Shown piece by piece: positions 20,187-28,841 of a DNA stretch of 64,000 bases. Numbering within the stretch: position 1 is the stretch's first letter; each line of letters begins with the position of its first letter. The notes below the pieces were generated by a model, which saw nothing but the letters and a program-made list of their open reading frames with translations, was not told the DNA's origin and ran no database searches. Position numbers and translations under genes: made by a program. This DNA comes from 9FT-COMBO-48-23 sp964400675. GTDB lineage: Bacteria > Chloroflexota > Dehalococcoidia > GIF9 > UBA5629. Location: the NCBI GenBank assembly GCA_964400675.1, contig CAYNVO010000010.1, forward strand, positions 1 through 64,000. The letters run 5' to 3'.

Positions 20187-21023
20187 TTGGCGATAAAGGT
20201 TGTCACTGATAGCGGCTCGGATGTTCCCCTTGAGGTTGCTAAAAAGCTGGATATCACCGTTGTGCCTGTATATATCTATTTCGGTGATAAGGCTTACAAA
20301 GACGGAGTGGACATAGGGCCAGATGAACTGTACAGGAGGCTGGTGGAAGGCCCGATTTATCCCACCACCACACAACCCATGCCCGCCGACTTCGCCAAGA
20401 CCTATGGCGAACTTTCCGTAGATGCTGATGCTATCGTGTCCATACATCTGCCGACCAAGGTGAGTGGCACCTACAATGCGGCACTCCAGGGCGTCGAAGC
20501 AGCAAAGCCCAAGTGTGAAGTCCGCGTGGTGGACAGTCTTTCGGTATCGGCGGGACTGGGGATAGTAGTCATGGCTGCAGCTCGGGTGGCAAAGGCAGGC
20601 GGGAATTTGGCGGAAGTTTTGGAGGAAACCAAGAATGCCATCAGCCAGACTCAAATCCGCGTCCTGCTGGACACCTTGCAGTATTTGCTCAAAGGCGGCC
20701 GCATTACTAAAACCAAGGCATTAGTGGGCACGCTGCTGAACGTGAAGCCCATACTGACAACGCGCGAGGGCGAAATGGTTCAGGTAGGTATGGCTCGCTC
20801 TTATGCCAAGGGCATAGAGCAGTTATTTGAGTTCGTAAAAAGTCATCCCAATCTGCAAGAGGTAGCCATAGCCCATAGCACGGTGCCCGAAGAAGCCACA
20901 GCGCTCAAGAAGCGCATCACCTCCATCATCGGCGAGGAGCGGATTCTAATGTCCAGGATAGGTGCTGGATTAGGTGTGCATGGCGGACCAGGCGCTCTGC
21001 TGGTGGCCATCAGGAGCAGCTAG
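20187..21023 (+). CDS. DegV family fatty-acid-binding protein
   Basis: 278 residues with a TTG start placed 5-6 bases after GGAGG. Family motifs: VTDSGSDVPLEVAK at the N-terminus, TTTQPMPADF, SGTYNAAL, VDSLSVSAGLG, LKGGRITK and AHSTVPEEA. DegV/FakB proteins bind a fatty acid and can present it to a fatty-acid kinase. No kinase gene (fakA) is visible nearby. Length is normal. Confidence 0.9.
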   Translation: MAIKVVTDSGSDVPLEVAKKLDITVVPVYIYFGDKAYKDGVDIGPDELYRRLVEGPIYPTTTQPMPADFAKTYGELSVDADAIVSIHLPTKVSGTYNAALQGVEAAKPKCEVRVVDSLSVSAGLGIVVMAAARVAKAGGNLAEVLEETKNAISQTQIRVLLDTLQYLLKGGRITKTKALVGTLLNVKPILTTREGEMVQVGMARSYAKGIEQLFEFVKSHPNLQEVAIAHSTVPEEATALKKRITSIIGEERILMSRIGAGLGVHGGPGALLVAIRSS

Positions 21024-21155
21024 TCTTCCGCACCTTTGCCGGGACCAAAACGGACATTTTGTATATACTAATCAGATTCCTGTTGCTGATACAACAGAAG
21101 CCTGGATTGTTCAGTGGGTTACATGCTGGCTTTTAGTTTGACTCACAACCTTAAC

Positions 21156-23141
21156 TTAAGTCTCGGTGGTACTCTTCGCTTTCTCAAACTCTCGTTTCAT
21201 CCTCTCAAGTTCTATGGAAAGCCGCTCCCATTCCTCTATAAGCGAGCTTATAATCCCCTTCAGTCTGTGATGCTTCTCTATGGTGGCAATAACCTGCGCA
21301 CTATGTCCATAATGATCTTCATTGGAAAACAAGCTCTCGGCTTCTTTAAACTGTGTCTCACGCTCCGAAAGCTCAGCCTCGATTTCAGCTATTCGATTTC
21401 TAGTGGGGGTACTCTCCCGGTAATACCTATTCCTTAGTTCCCCATCGATTAGCTTACGATGGCGCGGTCTATTATTTGGCGCACTCTTTCCTATAGCTGA
21501 GGGCATCGGCGCTTCGGAAATCTCTGAAACTCCTTGTCCCAAAGACTCCTTCCAATTGAGATAGTCATCATAATTACCGGTTAATACCTGTAGGTTGCCA
21601 TCCCTTATCTCGATGATCTTATTTGCAATCTGGCGAATTAACGTCCGGTCGTGGGTGATGAAACAAAGGCTCCCGCGATAGGCTTCAAGGGCATCTGCCA
21701 GTATCTCCCGTGAGGCAATATCAAGATGGTTAGTAGGTTCGTCCATCAGCAAGAAATTGGCCGATTGCATCAACATCTTGGTTAGCACCAAGCGGCTCTT
21801 CTCACCCCCGGAAAGGACGGATATCTTTTTATAGACATTATCACTGCTGAAGAGAAAGGCGCCCAGAATCCCCCTCAGTTTCTCTTCTGGTTCATCTGGA
21901 GCTGCGCTCCGTAGCTCGGTAAGTATATTATTTGTCGGATCGAGAAGTTCAAGCTGGTACTGGGCATAATAGGCAGTGATGACATTGTGCCCTAATTTAC
22001 GCTCGCCATTATCGAAAGGAAGCACTCCGGCCAGTATCTTGAGCAGGGTCGTTTTGCCGGCGCCATTGGGGCCCACCAGAGCTACCCTATCTCCACGATT
22101 AAGGACCAGATTAAGGTCACGGTAAATGACATTTGCATCGTAAGACTTGAGGATATGATTGAGGGTGATAACCTTCTCTCCGCTCCGTGCCGGTTCGGGG
22201 AAAGAGAATTGCATTTTCTTGGTCGCCCTGGGGATTACCACCTTCTCCATCTTTGTCAGCTGTTTCATTCGGCTCTGAACCTGAGTTGCCTTGGTATTCT
22301 TAGCACGGAATCGTTCGATGAAACGCATCTCCTTCTGTATCTTGAGATTCTGTCTTTTAGCCGTAGCTTCCGTGACATCAATTTCTTTCTTTCTGGCTAT
22401 AACGAAACTATCGTAATTGCCACGGTGAAAGATGCATTTACCTTGCTCGATAGCAAGCACTTTGTTTACCACTCGGTTCAACAATGCCCGGTCGTGCGAA
22501 ACGACCAGGACAGCCCCGCGATAGCTTCCAAGGTAACGCTCAAACCAAATACAGGACTCCAGATCGAGATGGTTTGTCGGCTCATCAAGCAGAAGCACAT
22601 CTGGGGAAAGAAGAAGAAGTTTGGCCAGTTCAGCCCGCATCAGCCACCCACCGCTGAAGTCAGTTAGGGGACGGTGGAAGTCAGACTCCGCAAATCCTAA
22701 CCCGGAAAGGACAGCCTTGGCCTCATGTTCGGCGCTGTAGCCACCGGCAAACTCGAAGCTATGCTGAAGTTCACCCAACTCATGCAGAAGTTTTTTTGAA
22801 ATTTCCCCATCCGCTTCCCCTGCCAATTCCTCTTGGAGAACCTGTATCTTATGCGCCAGCTTGCTTATCCTGGTTGGCGCGTTAGCAACATCATCAAGCA
22901 ACTGCTTCTCAGAAGAAGGACTAATTTCCTGTTCCAGATAGCCAATTGTAGTTTCCCTCTGTATATTTACACTTCCGGAATCGGGGAGCACATTCCCAGC
23001 GATAATATCGAACAGCGTCGTCTTCCCTGAGCCGTTCGGCCCGATAATAGCTATGCGATCTCTTGCCCCCACATTAAAGGTAACAGCACTGAATAGAGTC
23101 TGATCCCCGTAAGACTTTGATATGTCTGAAATACTCAGCAT
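21156..23141 (-). CDS. ABC-F family ATPase
   Basis: 661 residues with two ABC cassettes and no membrane segment. Cassette 1 has Walker A GPNGSGKTTL near residue 35, a modified signature FSGGW and Walker B LLLDEPTNHLD. A charged linker (about 245-320) follows. Cassette 2 has GPNGAGKTTL, LSGGEKSRL and LLMDEPTNHLD. The C-terminal 70 residues are a predicted coiled coil. This is the YdiF/Uup/EttA type of ribosome-associated translation factor. Which subfamily, and whether it gives antibiotic resistance, cannot be told. It is convergent with degV. Confidence 0.92.
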   Translation of the reverse strand: MLSISDISKSYGDQTLFSAVTFNVGARDRIAIIGPNGSGKTTLFDIIAGNVLPDSGSVNIQRETTIGYLEQEISPSSEKQLLDDVANAPTRISKLAHKIQVLQEELAGEADGEISKKLLHELGELQHSFEFAGGYSAEHEAKAVLSGLGFAESDFHRPLTDFSGGWLMRAELAKLLLLSPDVLLLDEPTNHLDLESCIWFERYLGSYRGAVLVVSHDRALLNRVVNKVLAIEQGKCIFHRGNYDSFVIARKKEIDVTEATAKRQNLKIQKEMRFIERFRAKNTKATQVQSRMKQLTKMEKVVIPRATKKMQFSFPEPARSGEKVITLNHILKSYDANVIYRDLNLVLNRGDRVALVGPNGAGKTTLLKILAGVLPFDNGERKLGHNVITAYYAQYQLELLDPTNNILTELRSAAPDEPEEKLRGILGAFLFSSDNVYKKISVLSGGEKSRLVLTKMLMQSANFLLMDEPTNHLDIASREILADALEAYRGSLCFITHDRTLIRQIANKIIEIRDGNLQVLTGNYDDYLNWKESLGQGVSEISEAPMPSAIGKSAPNNRPRHRKLIDGELRNRYYRESTPTRNRIAEIEAELSERETQFKEAESLFSNEDHYGHSAQVIATIEKHHRLKGIISSLIEEWERLSIELERMKREFEKAKSTTET

Positions 23142-23388
23142 TTCTACAACCTAAGTAATTATACATATGACGTCACAATATATGAAGCACATGGGGTTAC
23201 TAAGACAAATTAAGGCTGATACCAATACACTGTATTGTTACTATAACATGCAGCAGTTGGGCTTTTTCCTCTAGTTTGATTTGTTTGTTGACGCGTGATA
23301 ATTCCAGGACTACAATGGACTTAGCCATATGCAGTAAGGATAACCCGTTACTTTTAAACGGCAAAACTGTTAGGAGGGATGATATATG

Positions 23389-23658
23389 GGTGTTGAAGAG
23401 AGGGCAGTCCAATATAACAAAGTATTTAGTCATAATAAGGGAACGTGTCGATCTTGCAGCCGCACCACAAACAAGCGACAAGAGACAGCATTGAGATCAC
23501 TCGGGATATACAGACTTGTTGACCGGAGACCCGACGGATGTCTTATTGTGGAAGCGGGAGGCAAGAGGTATTTTGTTGATTACGAAGGGAGTGTGTTCAG
23601 GGAAATCGACATAAAGGAATTGAGAAAGTATTACGTACACAGTAGCCCAAATCTGTAA
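23389..23658 (+). CDS. Small unknown protein with CxxC
   Basis: About 90 residues, starting at the ATG near 23386-23389 after the strong site AGGAGGGATG. A CRSCSR knuckle lies near residue 20, and the C-terminal half alternates hydrophobic and charged residues (CLIVEAGGKRYFVDYEG), suggesting a small beta domain. A rho-independent terminator follows directly. No family is recognised. It marks the edge of the mobile-type module. Confidence 0.5.
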   Translation, partial: GVEERAVQYNKVFSHNKGTCRSCSRTTNKRQETALRSLGIYRLVDRRPDGCLIVEAGGKRYFVDYEGSVFREIDIKELRKYYVHSSPNL

Positions 23659-23667
23659 CAAAACAAA

Positions 23668-23701
23668 AAAAGGGTTGTGGACTACAATCCACAAACCCTT
23701 T
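23668..23701 (+). terminator. Intrinsic terminator hairpin
   Basis: AAAGGGTTGTGGA and TCCACAAACCCTTT form a stem with an asymmetric base around a 6-base loop, just after the small CxxC gene. Confidence 0.8.
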
Positions 23702-23731
23702 ATGATACTCTGTCTAGCCTTGTAAAAATGC

Positions 23732-23761
23732 AAAAAGCGGGGGTGTCGCTCCCCCGCTTTT
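23732..23761. terminator. Bidirectional intrinsic terminator
   Basis: AAAAAGCGGGGG and TCCCCCGCTTTTTT form a GC-rich stem flanked by an A-run and a T-run. It can serve both the plus-strand gene before it and the clamp-like gene converging from 24982. Confidence 0.9.
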
Positions 23762-23806
23762 TTGGCGTTGGTCTTCTTGTTGGCTTTGCGTTCTATTTGG
23801 CTCTGT

Positions 23807-24982
23807 TTAACCTACGGCTACAGGCTCTCTGTCCTCTTCGGGTTCGGTTACCTCTTCTGGCTCGACTTCAGGCTGTCTAGCCTTGCCTCTGCCTTTCCGC
23901 TTCGGCTTGGCTTCGGCTTTCGTCTCGGTCTCTGCCTCTGCCTTCGCTTCTGCCTCTTTGGCTACCGCTTCGGCTTCTGCCACTGCCTTGCTTTCAGGGA
24001 AGCGCATGGGCATAACCAAGCATCGGTAACCGTCAACGGTTAAGGTAATCGGCGATTGCTGGCTTACCAGCTTCATTTCGGCTATGCCACCACAAGCCCT
24101 TAAGGCTTTTATCAGGTAGTTGCCAGCTACGGCTGTCTTTGCCTCTCCACTGGTTTCGGCTGATACCACCATTGAGCCTTTATCCTCTTTAGCCTCGATG
24201 GTAACCTTGTTATCGGCTACGGTTAAGGTTAGAGGTCTAAACAGCCCTTTGGTGTTATCGTCAAACCAGATAGCCAACAGGCTTTGACAAGCCTTTACCG
24301 CCTCTTTGGTGTCGAAGCTGGCACTAGCGATAAAATCGCTTGGAAATACCTTGTCATAATCAGGATAACTACCATCTTGGCTTGGCAAGCTATACTTGAT
24401 TAGCTCGGTGTCGATAACCAGCGACTTGGCAAGCAAGCCACCGTTATCGTTATCTGGCTTTTGCTCGAAACTAACCTTGACTCGTTTGGCTTTCCTTAAG
24501 GCTGGTATCAAGCCTTTAACATCGTCTCGATTGATTAAGGCTTCAGCCTCGCCAGTCTCGAAGTCAAGGCTAATCTCTCCAAGCGTAAAGCCATCGGCAG
24601 CTATCAAGGTTAGCTTACCGTCTTTTTGGACTACCTTGACGCATTGGAGAACTGGTCTAGCGTCATCGGTAGTGGTAAACGGTAGTACCCTCGACAAGGC
24701 TTCGGCTAGCTCATTACCGCCGAGGTTAGGCATAACAGCGTAGCTCGGACTAACTCGGACTTGGCAAAAAGTGAAAGGTGTTTTGTCCTTCAGCCAAGCT
24801 CCATCCGTGATATAGCTTTGGTGATTGCCACAGACTACCTTTAAGCCTTTGCCGTTAGCCTGCAATCCGCTAGCGCTACCGTTGGCAGGTATAACCTTGA
24901 CCATGTTACCGCCTGCCAGAGCCTTAAGGTAGCTCAAAAAGCCTTTCCTGCCTATGTTAGTTTCGCTATCGAATAGCGCCAC
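23807..24982 (-). CDS. Divergent DNA polymerase III beta sliding clamp (DnaN-like)
   Basis: 391 residues. The middle and end match the beta clamp: EALSRVLPFTTTDDARPVLQ followed by LTLIAADGFTLGEISL (domain 2), PDYDKVFP, and the C-terminal YLIKALRACGG with ITLTVDGYRCLVMPMR. Domain 1 is short and divergent. The last 60 residues are an added Ala/Glu/Lys-rich tail. Chromosomal clamps sit with dnaA; this one sits in a mobile-type module, so it is probably an element-encoded processivity factor. Word usage (many TTGGC, AAGCC, CTAGC) differs from the chromosomal genes but matches the sigma-like genes at 27102 and 43792. Confidence 0.75.
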   Translation of the reverse strand: MALFDSETNIGRKGFLSYLKALAGGNMVKVIPANGSASGLQANGKGLKVVCGNHQSYITDGAWLKDKTPFTFCQVRVSPSYAVMPNLGGNELAEALSRVLPFTTTDDARPVLQCVKVVQKDGKLTLIAADGFTLGEISLDFETGEAEALINRDDVKGLIPALRKAKRVKVSFEQKPDNDNGGLLAKSLVIDTELIKYSLPSQDGSYPDYDKVFPSDFIASASFDTKEAVKACQSLLAIWFDDNTKGLFRPLTLTVADNKVTIEAKEDKGSMVVSAETSGEAKTAVAGNYLIKALRACGGIAEMKLVSQQSPITLTVDGYRCLVMPMRFPESKAVAEAEAVAKEAEAKAEAETETKAEAKPKRKGRGKARQPEVEPEEVTEPEEDREPVAVG

Positions 24983-25155
24983 CCTTTCGGCAGTTGCTCT
25001 TGTTAGAGCATCTACAAGCCTTTCCTTGTGACAAACAAAGCCATCGCCAGAACGCTAAAGACAATCAATACATTTTGAGGTTGTCTTTGGAGATATAGCC
25101 GTGGCTTTTCCTCATCCAGAAAGAGTCAATGTTAGTTTAGAGAAGTTCAGATGAG

Positions 25156-25235
25156 GTTCGTAGCTAATCATAAGGAGGTTCGTAGCTAGTTCGGTGTTTT
25201 GGTTCGCTCCAGATACGAACCAGCTACGAACTTTA
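25156..25235. repeat. GTTCGTAGCT-type inverted repeats upstream of a mobile operon
   Basis: GGTTCGTAGCT occurs at 25155-25165 and 25178-25188, the latter extended to GTTCGTAGCTAGTTCG. The opposite orientation, ATACGAACCAGCTACGAAC, lies at 25213-25231. The same words form the array at 40494-40800. Position 30 bases before an operon suggests an operator, iteron or partition site. Confidence 0.75.
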
Positions 25236-25264
25236 GAAATAATACGATCAGAGGAGGTGTCAAA

Positions 25265-25924
25265 ATGACCAAAAAACAAAACAACTCGCCAGGAGTAAGG
25301 GAGGAGATAAGAGCTTTCTTCCTTCAGGGCTATTCTCAGAAGGAAATCGTGGATATGGACTATGCCAAATCTACTGTTTCCGAGGTAAAGGCAGAGATGG
25401 AGGAAAAGGGAGAGCTGCCCTTGGCTTTCGACAACCGGAAGCTCGTTCCGATGAAAGAGCAACCGCTCGAGGCCATTGTTGAGAACATTGAGTTCCCGAC
25501 TATGAACTGTCGCGAGTTCAAAAGAACGGCCAGATTTGTCCTAAGCCTTGTTGTCCTGGGAGTAAGATTGACGCAGGAGCTCTCCACCATCGGCATACAG
25601 CAGGGTAAGCCAGTTATTGAGATGGCTAAGGAAATGAGGCATTCAGAAAATCAAGCGGCTCAAGCGCTGGCAGAACAAATCGCCTCGAATATGGCGCTGG
25701 GAAATAGAGAGCTGCTCAACGCTGTAAAGCAACAGAGTGCCGGCTCTACCAATCCGATGGAGCAGCTCATGGCGGACATGATGCGCCAGCCGTTGACCCA
25801 GATGATATCCAAGGTCATGGGCGCCTCTATGGGGCAAACAGGCGCTCAACCACAGGCTGGCCCCAATGTCCCCGGCCAAAGCCAGGTGACAAATGAAGAA
25901 ATCAAGGAGGTATTTGATGATTGA
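25265..25924 (+). CDS. HTH-containing mobile-element protein, unknown function
   Basis: 219 residues from the ATG at 25265 after GAGGAGGTG. Residues 10-45 (GVREEIRAFFLQGYSQKEIV, then AKSTVSEVKAEM) look like a helix-turn-helix. The middle is helical; the C-terminus is Gln/Pro/Gly-rich. It is the first gene of a three-gene coupled operon (next start overlaps its stop as ATGA). It lies just downstream of the GTTCGTAGCT repeats, so it may bind them, which is inference. Confidence 0.6.
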   Translation: MTKKQNNSPGVREEIRAFFLQGYSQKEIVDMDYAKSTVSEVKAEMEEKGELPLAFDNRKLVPMKEQPLEAIVENIEFPTMNCREFKRTARFVLSLVVLGVRLTQELSTIGIQQGKPVIEMAKEMRHSENQAAQALAEQIASNMALGNRELLNAVKQQSAGSTNPMEQLMADMMRQPLTQMISKVMGASMGQTGAQPQAGPNVPGQSQVTNEEIKEVFDD

Positions 25925-26162
25925 CCCGTCACAGCAACAGAAGGAATTTATGAGGCAAGCTGCCAGCAACGCTGGCGTCAGCGGCAAGCTCTACATAGAT
26001 GCCAAACCCAAAGAGTGTTTCCTGCGGCTGAAGGTGGTGAACCTCACCACTTTGGATCCGGAGAAGCTAACCCAGATACTCTGCTCTGCCCTTGCTATGG
26101 TTGGCGAAGGGCTTAACTTGGAGGTCAAGACGTACATCAGAAAAGGAGGCAAACATGAGTGA
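25917..26162 (+). CDS. Small unknown protein, second gene of coupled operon
   Basis: 81 residues. The ATG at 25917 overlaps the previous stop and has AAGGAGG in front. The sequence is a mixed alpha/beta pattern with no recognised motif. Its own stop overlaps the next start in the same way. Confidence 0.55.
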   Translation: MIDPSQQQKEFMRQAASNAGVSGKLYIDAKPKECFLRLKVVNLTTLDPEKLTQILCSALAMVGEGLNLEVKTYIRKGGKHE

Positions 26163-26460
26163 CCAAAACAGAAAGATTGCAGTCTCGGATAGTAAACTGG
26201 CTCAAGCCCTTGATGAGATTTGGCCGGTGGCAATGCTGTCATGTGCTATTTGGACCGTGCAGAGCATGGAATATAAGTGGGAGACCAGTCGCCTGCGTGA
26301 GATTCTGGGCAGAGAACCAACCATCTGGGACAGGCTAGAATATCGAATATGCTGGGAATTGGCCAGGCCGTTCAGACAAATGCGACATGCCTGGAGCGAC
26401 GAGGCAAAGATATGCGACGCAGCCTGGGAAGACGCTGGCAAGTCTGAATTTGGATGGTGA
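26155..26460 (+). CDS. Small Trp-rich unknown protein, third gene of coupled operon
   Basis: 101 residues from the ATG at 26155 (AAAGGAGG site), overlapping the previous stop. It is rich in Trp and Arg with likely amphipathic helices. No family is recognised. Translational coupling of the three genes implies that their products work together. Confidence 0.55.
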   Translation: MSDQNRKIAVSDSKLAQALDEIWPVAMLSCAIWTVQSMEYKWETSRLREILGREPTIWDRLEYRICWELARPFRQMRHAWSDEAKICDAAWEDAGKSEFGW

Positions 26461-26778
26461 TAGTTAAACACACAGATAAAGAAGAACGCTCTGCCCTTCA
26501 GGACAATTATCCGAAAGGGTGATCAAGAAAATACTTCCGCCTCACTGTCGCCGGCGTGGCTGCTTCTGAGGCGGCTTGGGCAAATCCTCTATTGGCTCTC
26601 TACGGCAATCGATAGAGCCATAAAGATACTGTAAACAACCCCTCTGGTATCTCTCCAGCATCACATTTTGAACCTTTTTTTGTTTTCAAAATCTTCACGT
26701 AAATATAGGTTCATTCTGTTAATGCACATTAGCACTTTTTGTTACATACTGAAGCTAAAACAAACGCAAAGGCAAAGC
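26461..26778. other. 318-base intergenic stretch
   Basis: No supported gene. A TTG-initiated extension of the next gene back to 26668 lacks a ribosome site and was not used. Confidence 0.3.
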
Positions 26779-27003
26779 ATGAAAGCAAGCTGGAGACATG
26801 TAGCTTCAGAAGCGAAGCTACGTAGTTATCAGGCTGATAGCTACGAGCTATTTACCGACTGGCTTAATCGGCTTGGCTACACTATGAGCTTTGACGAGGT
26901 TAAAGCCGAAGCTAGCCGAATAGCTCAAAACGGTAAAGATAAGCCAGCGTTTGGAGCAAGCTATTTTATCTGGCTGTGGCTGAACCGAGCCAGAGCACTT
27001 TAA
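26779..27003 (+). CDS. Small unknown protein
   Basis: 74 residues starting MKASWRHVASEAK. It is helical, with ELFTDWLNRLGY and a C-terminal YFIWLWLNRARAL. The ribosome site is weak (AAAGG). Its word usage matches the neighbouring sigma-like gene and the clamp gene. A short palindrome (GTAGCTTC/GAAGCTAC) lies in its 5' part. Confidence 0.4.
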   Translation: MKASWRHVASEAKLRSYQADSYELFTDWLNRLGYTMSFDEVKAEASRIAQNGKDKPAFGASYFIWLWLNRARAL

Positions 27004-27049
27004 CAACCGAATAGCTGAAGTCCAGAGCCTTGCTTTGAGACTAGCAAAA

Positions 27050-27073
27050 GCTCTAGCTGGTGAGAGCTAGAGC
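27050..27073. promoter_or_regulatory. Hairpin before sigma-like gene
   Basis: GCTCTAGCT and AGCTAGAGC form a perfect 9-bp stem around a 6-base loop, 28 bases before the sigma-like start. There is no T-run, so a regulatory or protein-binding site is more likely than a terminator. Confidence 0.45.
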
Positions 27074-27101
27074 AATCTAACACAGAAGGGAGAGACCAAC
27101 C

Positions 27102-27554
27102 ATGCTAGATTGGCAGAAGTATATCAACATAGCTGATAAGTTTCAATACAAGGCGAAGCCAGAGGACAGAGAGGACTTAAGGCAGGATATTGTCTTAAGG
27201 CTTGCCGAAGTCGAGGCAAAGTATAACGGTAGTGGCAACAGCTTAACCGAAGGCGGCATGGTAAGAGTAGCCAGCTATACGGTAATGGCATACTGGCGAG
27301 AAGTAATGAGACTACCGCCGATAACCAGTCTCAACGGGATTGTAGCTGATAGCGAAGGCAACGAGACAGAGCTTTGCCAGATGCTAGCCGATGATAAGGC
27401 GATAGACGTTGAGGCTTGGCTTGATGCCAAACTGTGGCTATACAGAGCACCGCCGAGGCTGGTTAAGATAGCCTATAGAAAGGTAAACGGATTGCCTCTT
27501 GCCAAAACAGAGGCAAGGTACTTACAGAGATACAGGCAAAAAAGTTTGTGCTAA
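27102..27554 (+). CDS. Sigma-70-like protein, mobile element, copy 1
   Basis: 150 residues. KPEDREDLRQDIVLRLAE followed by VRVASYTVMAYWREVMR resembles sigma region 2 (DLxQ...L and the aromatic helix). SLNGIVAD then DDKAIDVEAWLDAKLWL resembles the sigma 2-4 linker and start of region 4. It is shorter than ECF sigma factors, and region 4 looks incomplete. About half of the residues match the protein at 43792-44262, which lies in the opposite orientation 16 kb away. It may direct polymerase to element promoters; it could instead be a DNA-binding protein of similar fold. Confidence 0.5.
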   Translation: MLDWQKYINIADKFQYKAKPEDREDLRQDIVLRLAEVEAKYNGSGNSLTEGGMVRVASYTVMAYWREVMRLPPITSLNGIVADSEGNETELCQMLADDKAIDVEAWLDAKLWLYRAPPRLVKIAYRKVNGLPLAKTEARYLQRYRQKSLC

Positions 27555-27961
27555 TGTCGCTTTTTGGCTAGGTTTTGGAACTATATTAGTGAGAGGTTAA
27601 AGCCTCTTGCGGAGCGTCTAACCGATGCCAGCGGATTGCGGGTCGGCAAGGCTCTGGACAACTGAATAAGGCAAAACCACTTTCGAGACAAGGCTTGCTT
27701 TGGGCTTAAGCCTTGCCTTGCTTACTCGTTTTGTCTCTGGCTTTTTTGAGACTAGCTCAAACGGTAGTGCTAGCGGATTGCAGGCTACCGATAAACAAGC
27801 AAGAGACAATGAGAGAGCAAGAGCAAAAAACAAAGTAATAATTGCCTCGAATGATAGGGAAAGCCTTGCCAAAACTGAATAGTTTAACTATAGACAATCA
27901 CAGGCAAAAGAGCCTCTGAAGTGTAGGGGGTTCCTTTGCCTTTTTTTGTGCCTATTTCACA
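27555..27961. other. Non-coding stretch with degenerate coding-like repeats
   Basis: Two short open frames on opposite strands lack ribosome sites. The segment 27760-27790 repeats, with two mismatches over 31 bases, part of the clamp gene (24853-24883, inverted). A third degenerate copy lies near 27626-27650. It is probably a decayed region of the module. Confidence 0.4.
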
Positions 27962-27998
27962 GGGGCGTGGGTCGAAAGACCTGCGCCCCTTTTTTTTA
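27962..27998 (+). terminator. Strong intrinsic terminator
   Basis: GGGGCGTGGGTC, a GAAA tetraloop and GACCTGCGCCCC form a 12-bp stem (one mismatch) followed by eight T residues. It closes the left module. Confidence 0.9.
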
Positions 27999-28390
27999 TC
28001 CTCGAGAGGCCGGATTCAAAAGCCTTACTAATTCTCGCCCAGCTCAGAGCCCACCAAAAGCCCCTGGAAGCCCCTCAAAACCACCGGGGATATCAATCCC
28101 TACCCTCACCGCAAAAACAAGCATTATGCAGCCTTAAAGTACAGCCCTCTGGTCAAACTCCGAGTCCTTCCCTAAACGATACAGGCTTCTGTGCAACAAA
28201 AAACAATCTGGAAAAAATGTTTAATGCCAAACCTTAGATTCACTTCTGCTAGCAAATATAGTGTACTTGGGAGCCCTCTTTTTTAAGTAGGAGGGGTCAA
28301 TGACGGAGAGTGTAGATTACTATCCCTCCCCACCCTTGACAATCATTCTGTCGCGGATTTAATATTTAGATGTTCGCAGTTGAGGGTGTG

Positions 28391-28789
28391 ATGGAGAAGG
28401 CGACTCGCTGTCCGATATGCGGTGTAAGGGTTTCCCCCACCGATGACCATTGTCCAAACTGTAAAAACCCCCTCTTGAGCGATTACTCCTCCGCAGAGCT
28501 AGTCGCTAAGGAAAGAAAACGAATACTGTCCAGATCATACTTTAATGTTTTCTTTTTTGGCATTATCATCGTCGTAATATGGGAAGTACTGGCTCATTTC
28601 ATTCCCGAAGGCTGGGGCATGGCAGTAGTCAATATACTGGCGTTCCTTGTTAGTATATGGGTTTTTTGGTGGCCTCTGTTCGGTTTTATGAAAGTAACTA
28701 TGCCCACATGGCTTGCCACTTTGGCTTCTCTGTTGTGTTGGGTTTTCTTATTCGTTATCGTGCGTTCTTTGATAGGTGCTATTTTCTAA
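28391..28789 (+). CDS. Zinc-ribbon membrane protein
   Basis: 132 residues from the ATG at 28391 (an ATG at 28370 is also possible). An N-terminal zinc ribbon, CPICGVRV...CPNCKNP, is followed by a charged stretch and three hydrophobic segments (about 50-72, 80-102 and 108-130). The ribbon is predicted to be cytoplasmic. Function is unknown. It is similar in plan to the zinc-ribbon-headed genes at 35519-38500. Confidence 0.6.
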   Translation: MEKATRCPICGVRVSPTDDHCPNCKNPLLSDYSSAELVAKERKRILSRSYFNVFFFGIIIVVIWEVLAHFIPEGWGMAVVNILAFLVSIWVFWWPLFGFMKVTMPTWLATLASLLCWVFLFVIVRSLIGAIF

Positions 28790-28841
28790 ATGTCTTAGTC
28801 GATACTCTCCGATTTTGCACTATAAGTACAAAGGAAAATCA

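Noticed and set aside
19881..20654. Long minus-strand open frame opposite the DegV gene
   Set aside because: It overlaps a well-supported DegV gene, has no ribosome site and no family pattern; an antisense shadow.
22155..22667. Plus-strand open frame inside the ABC-F gene
   Set aside because: Antisense to ABC motifs, no start signal.
27618..27882. Two opposite short open frames after the sigma-like gene
   Set aside because: No ribosome sites, low-complexity translations; treated as decayed repeat DNA.
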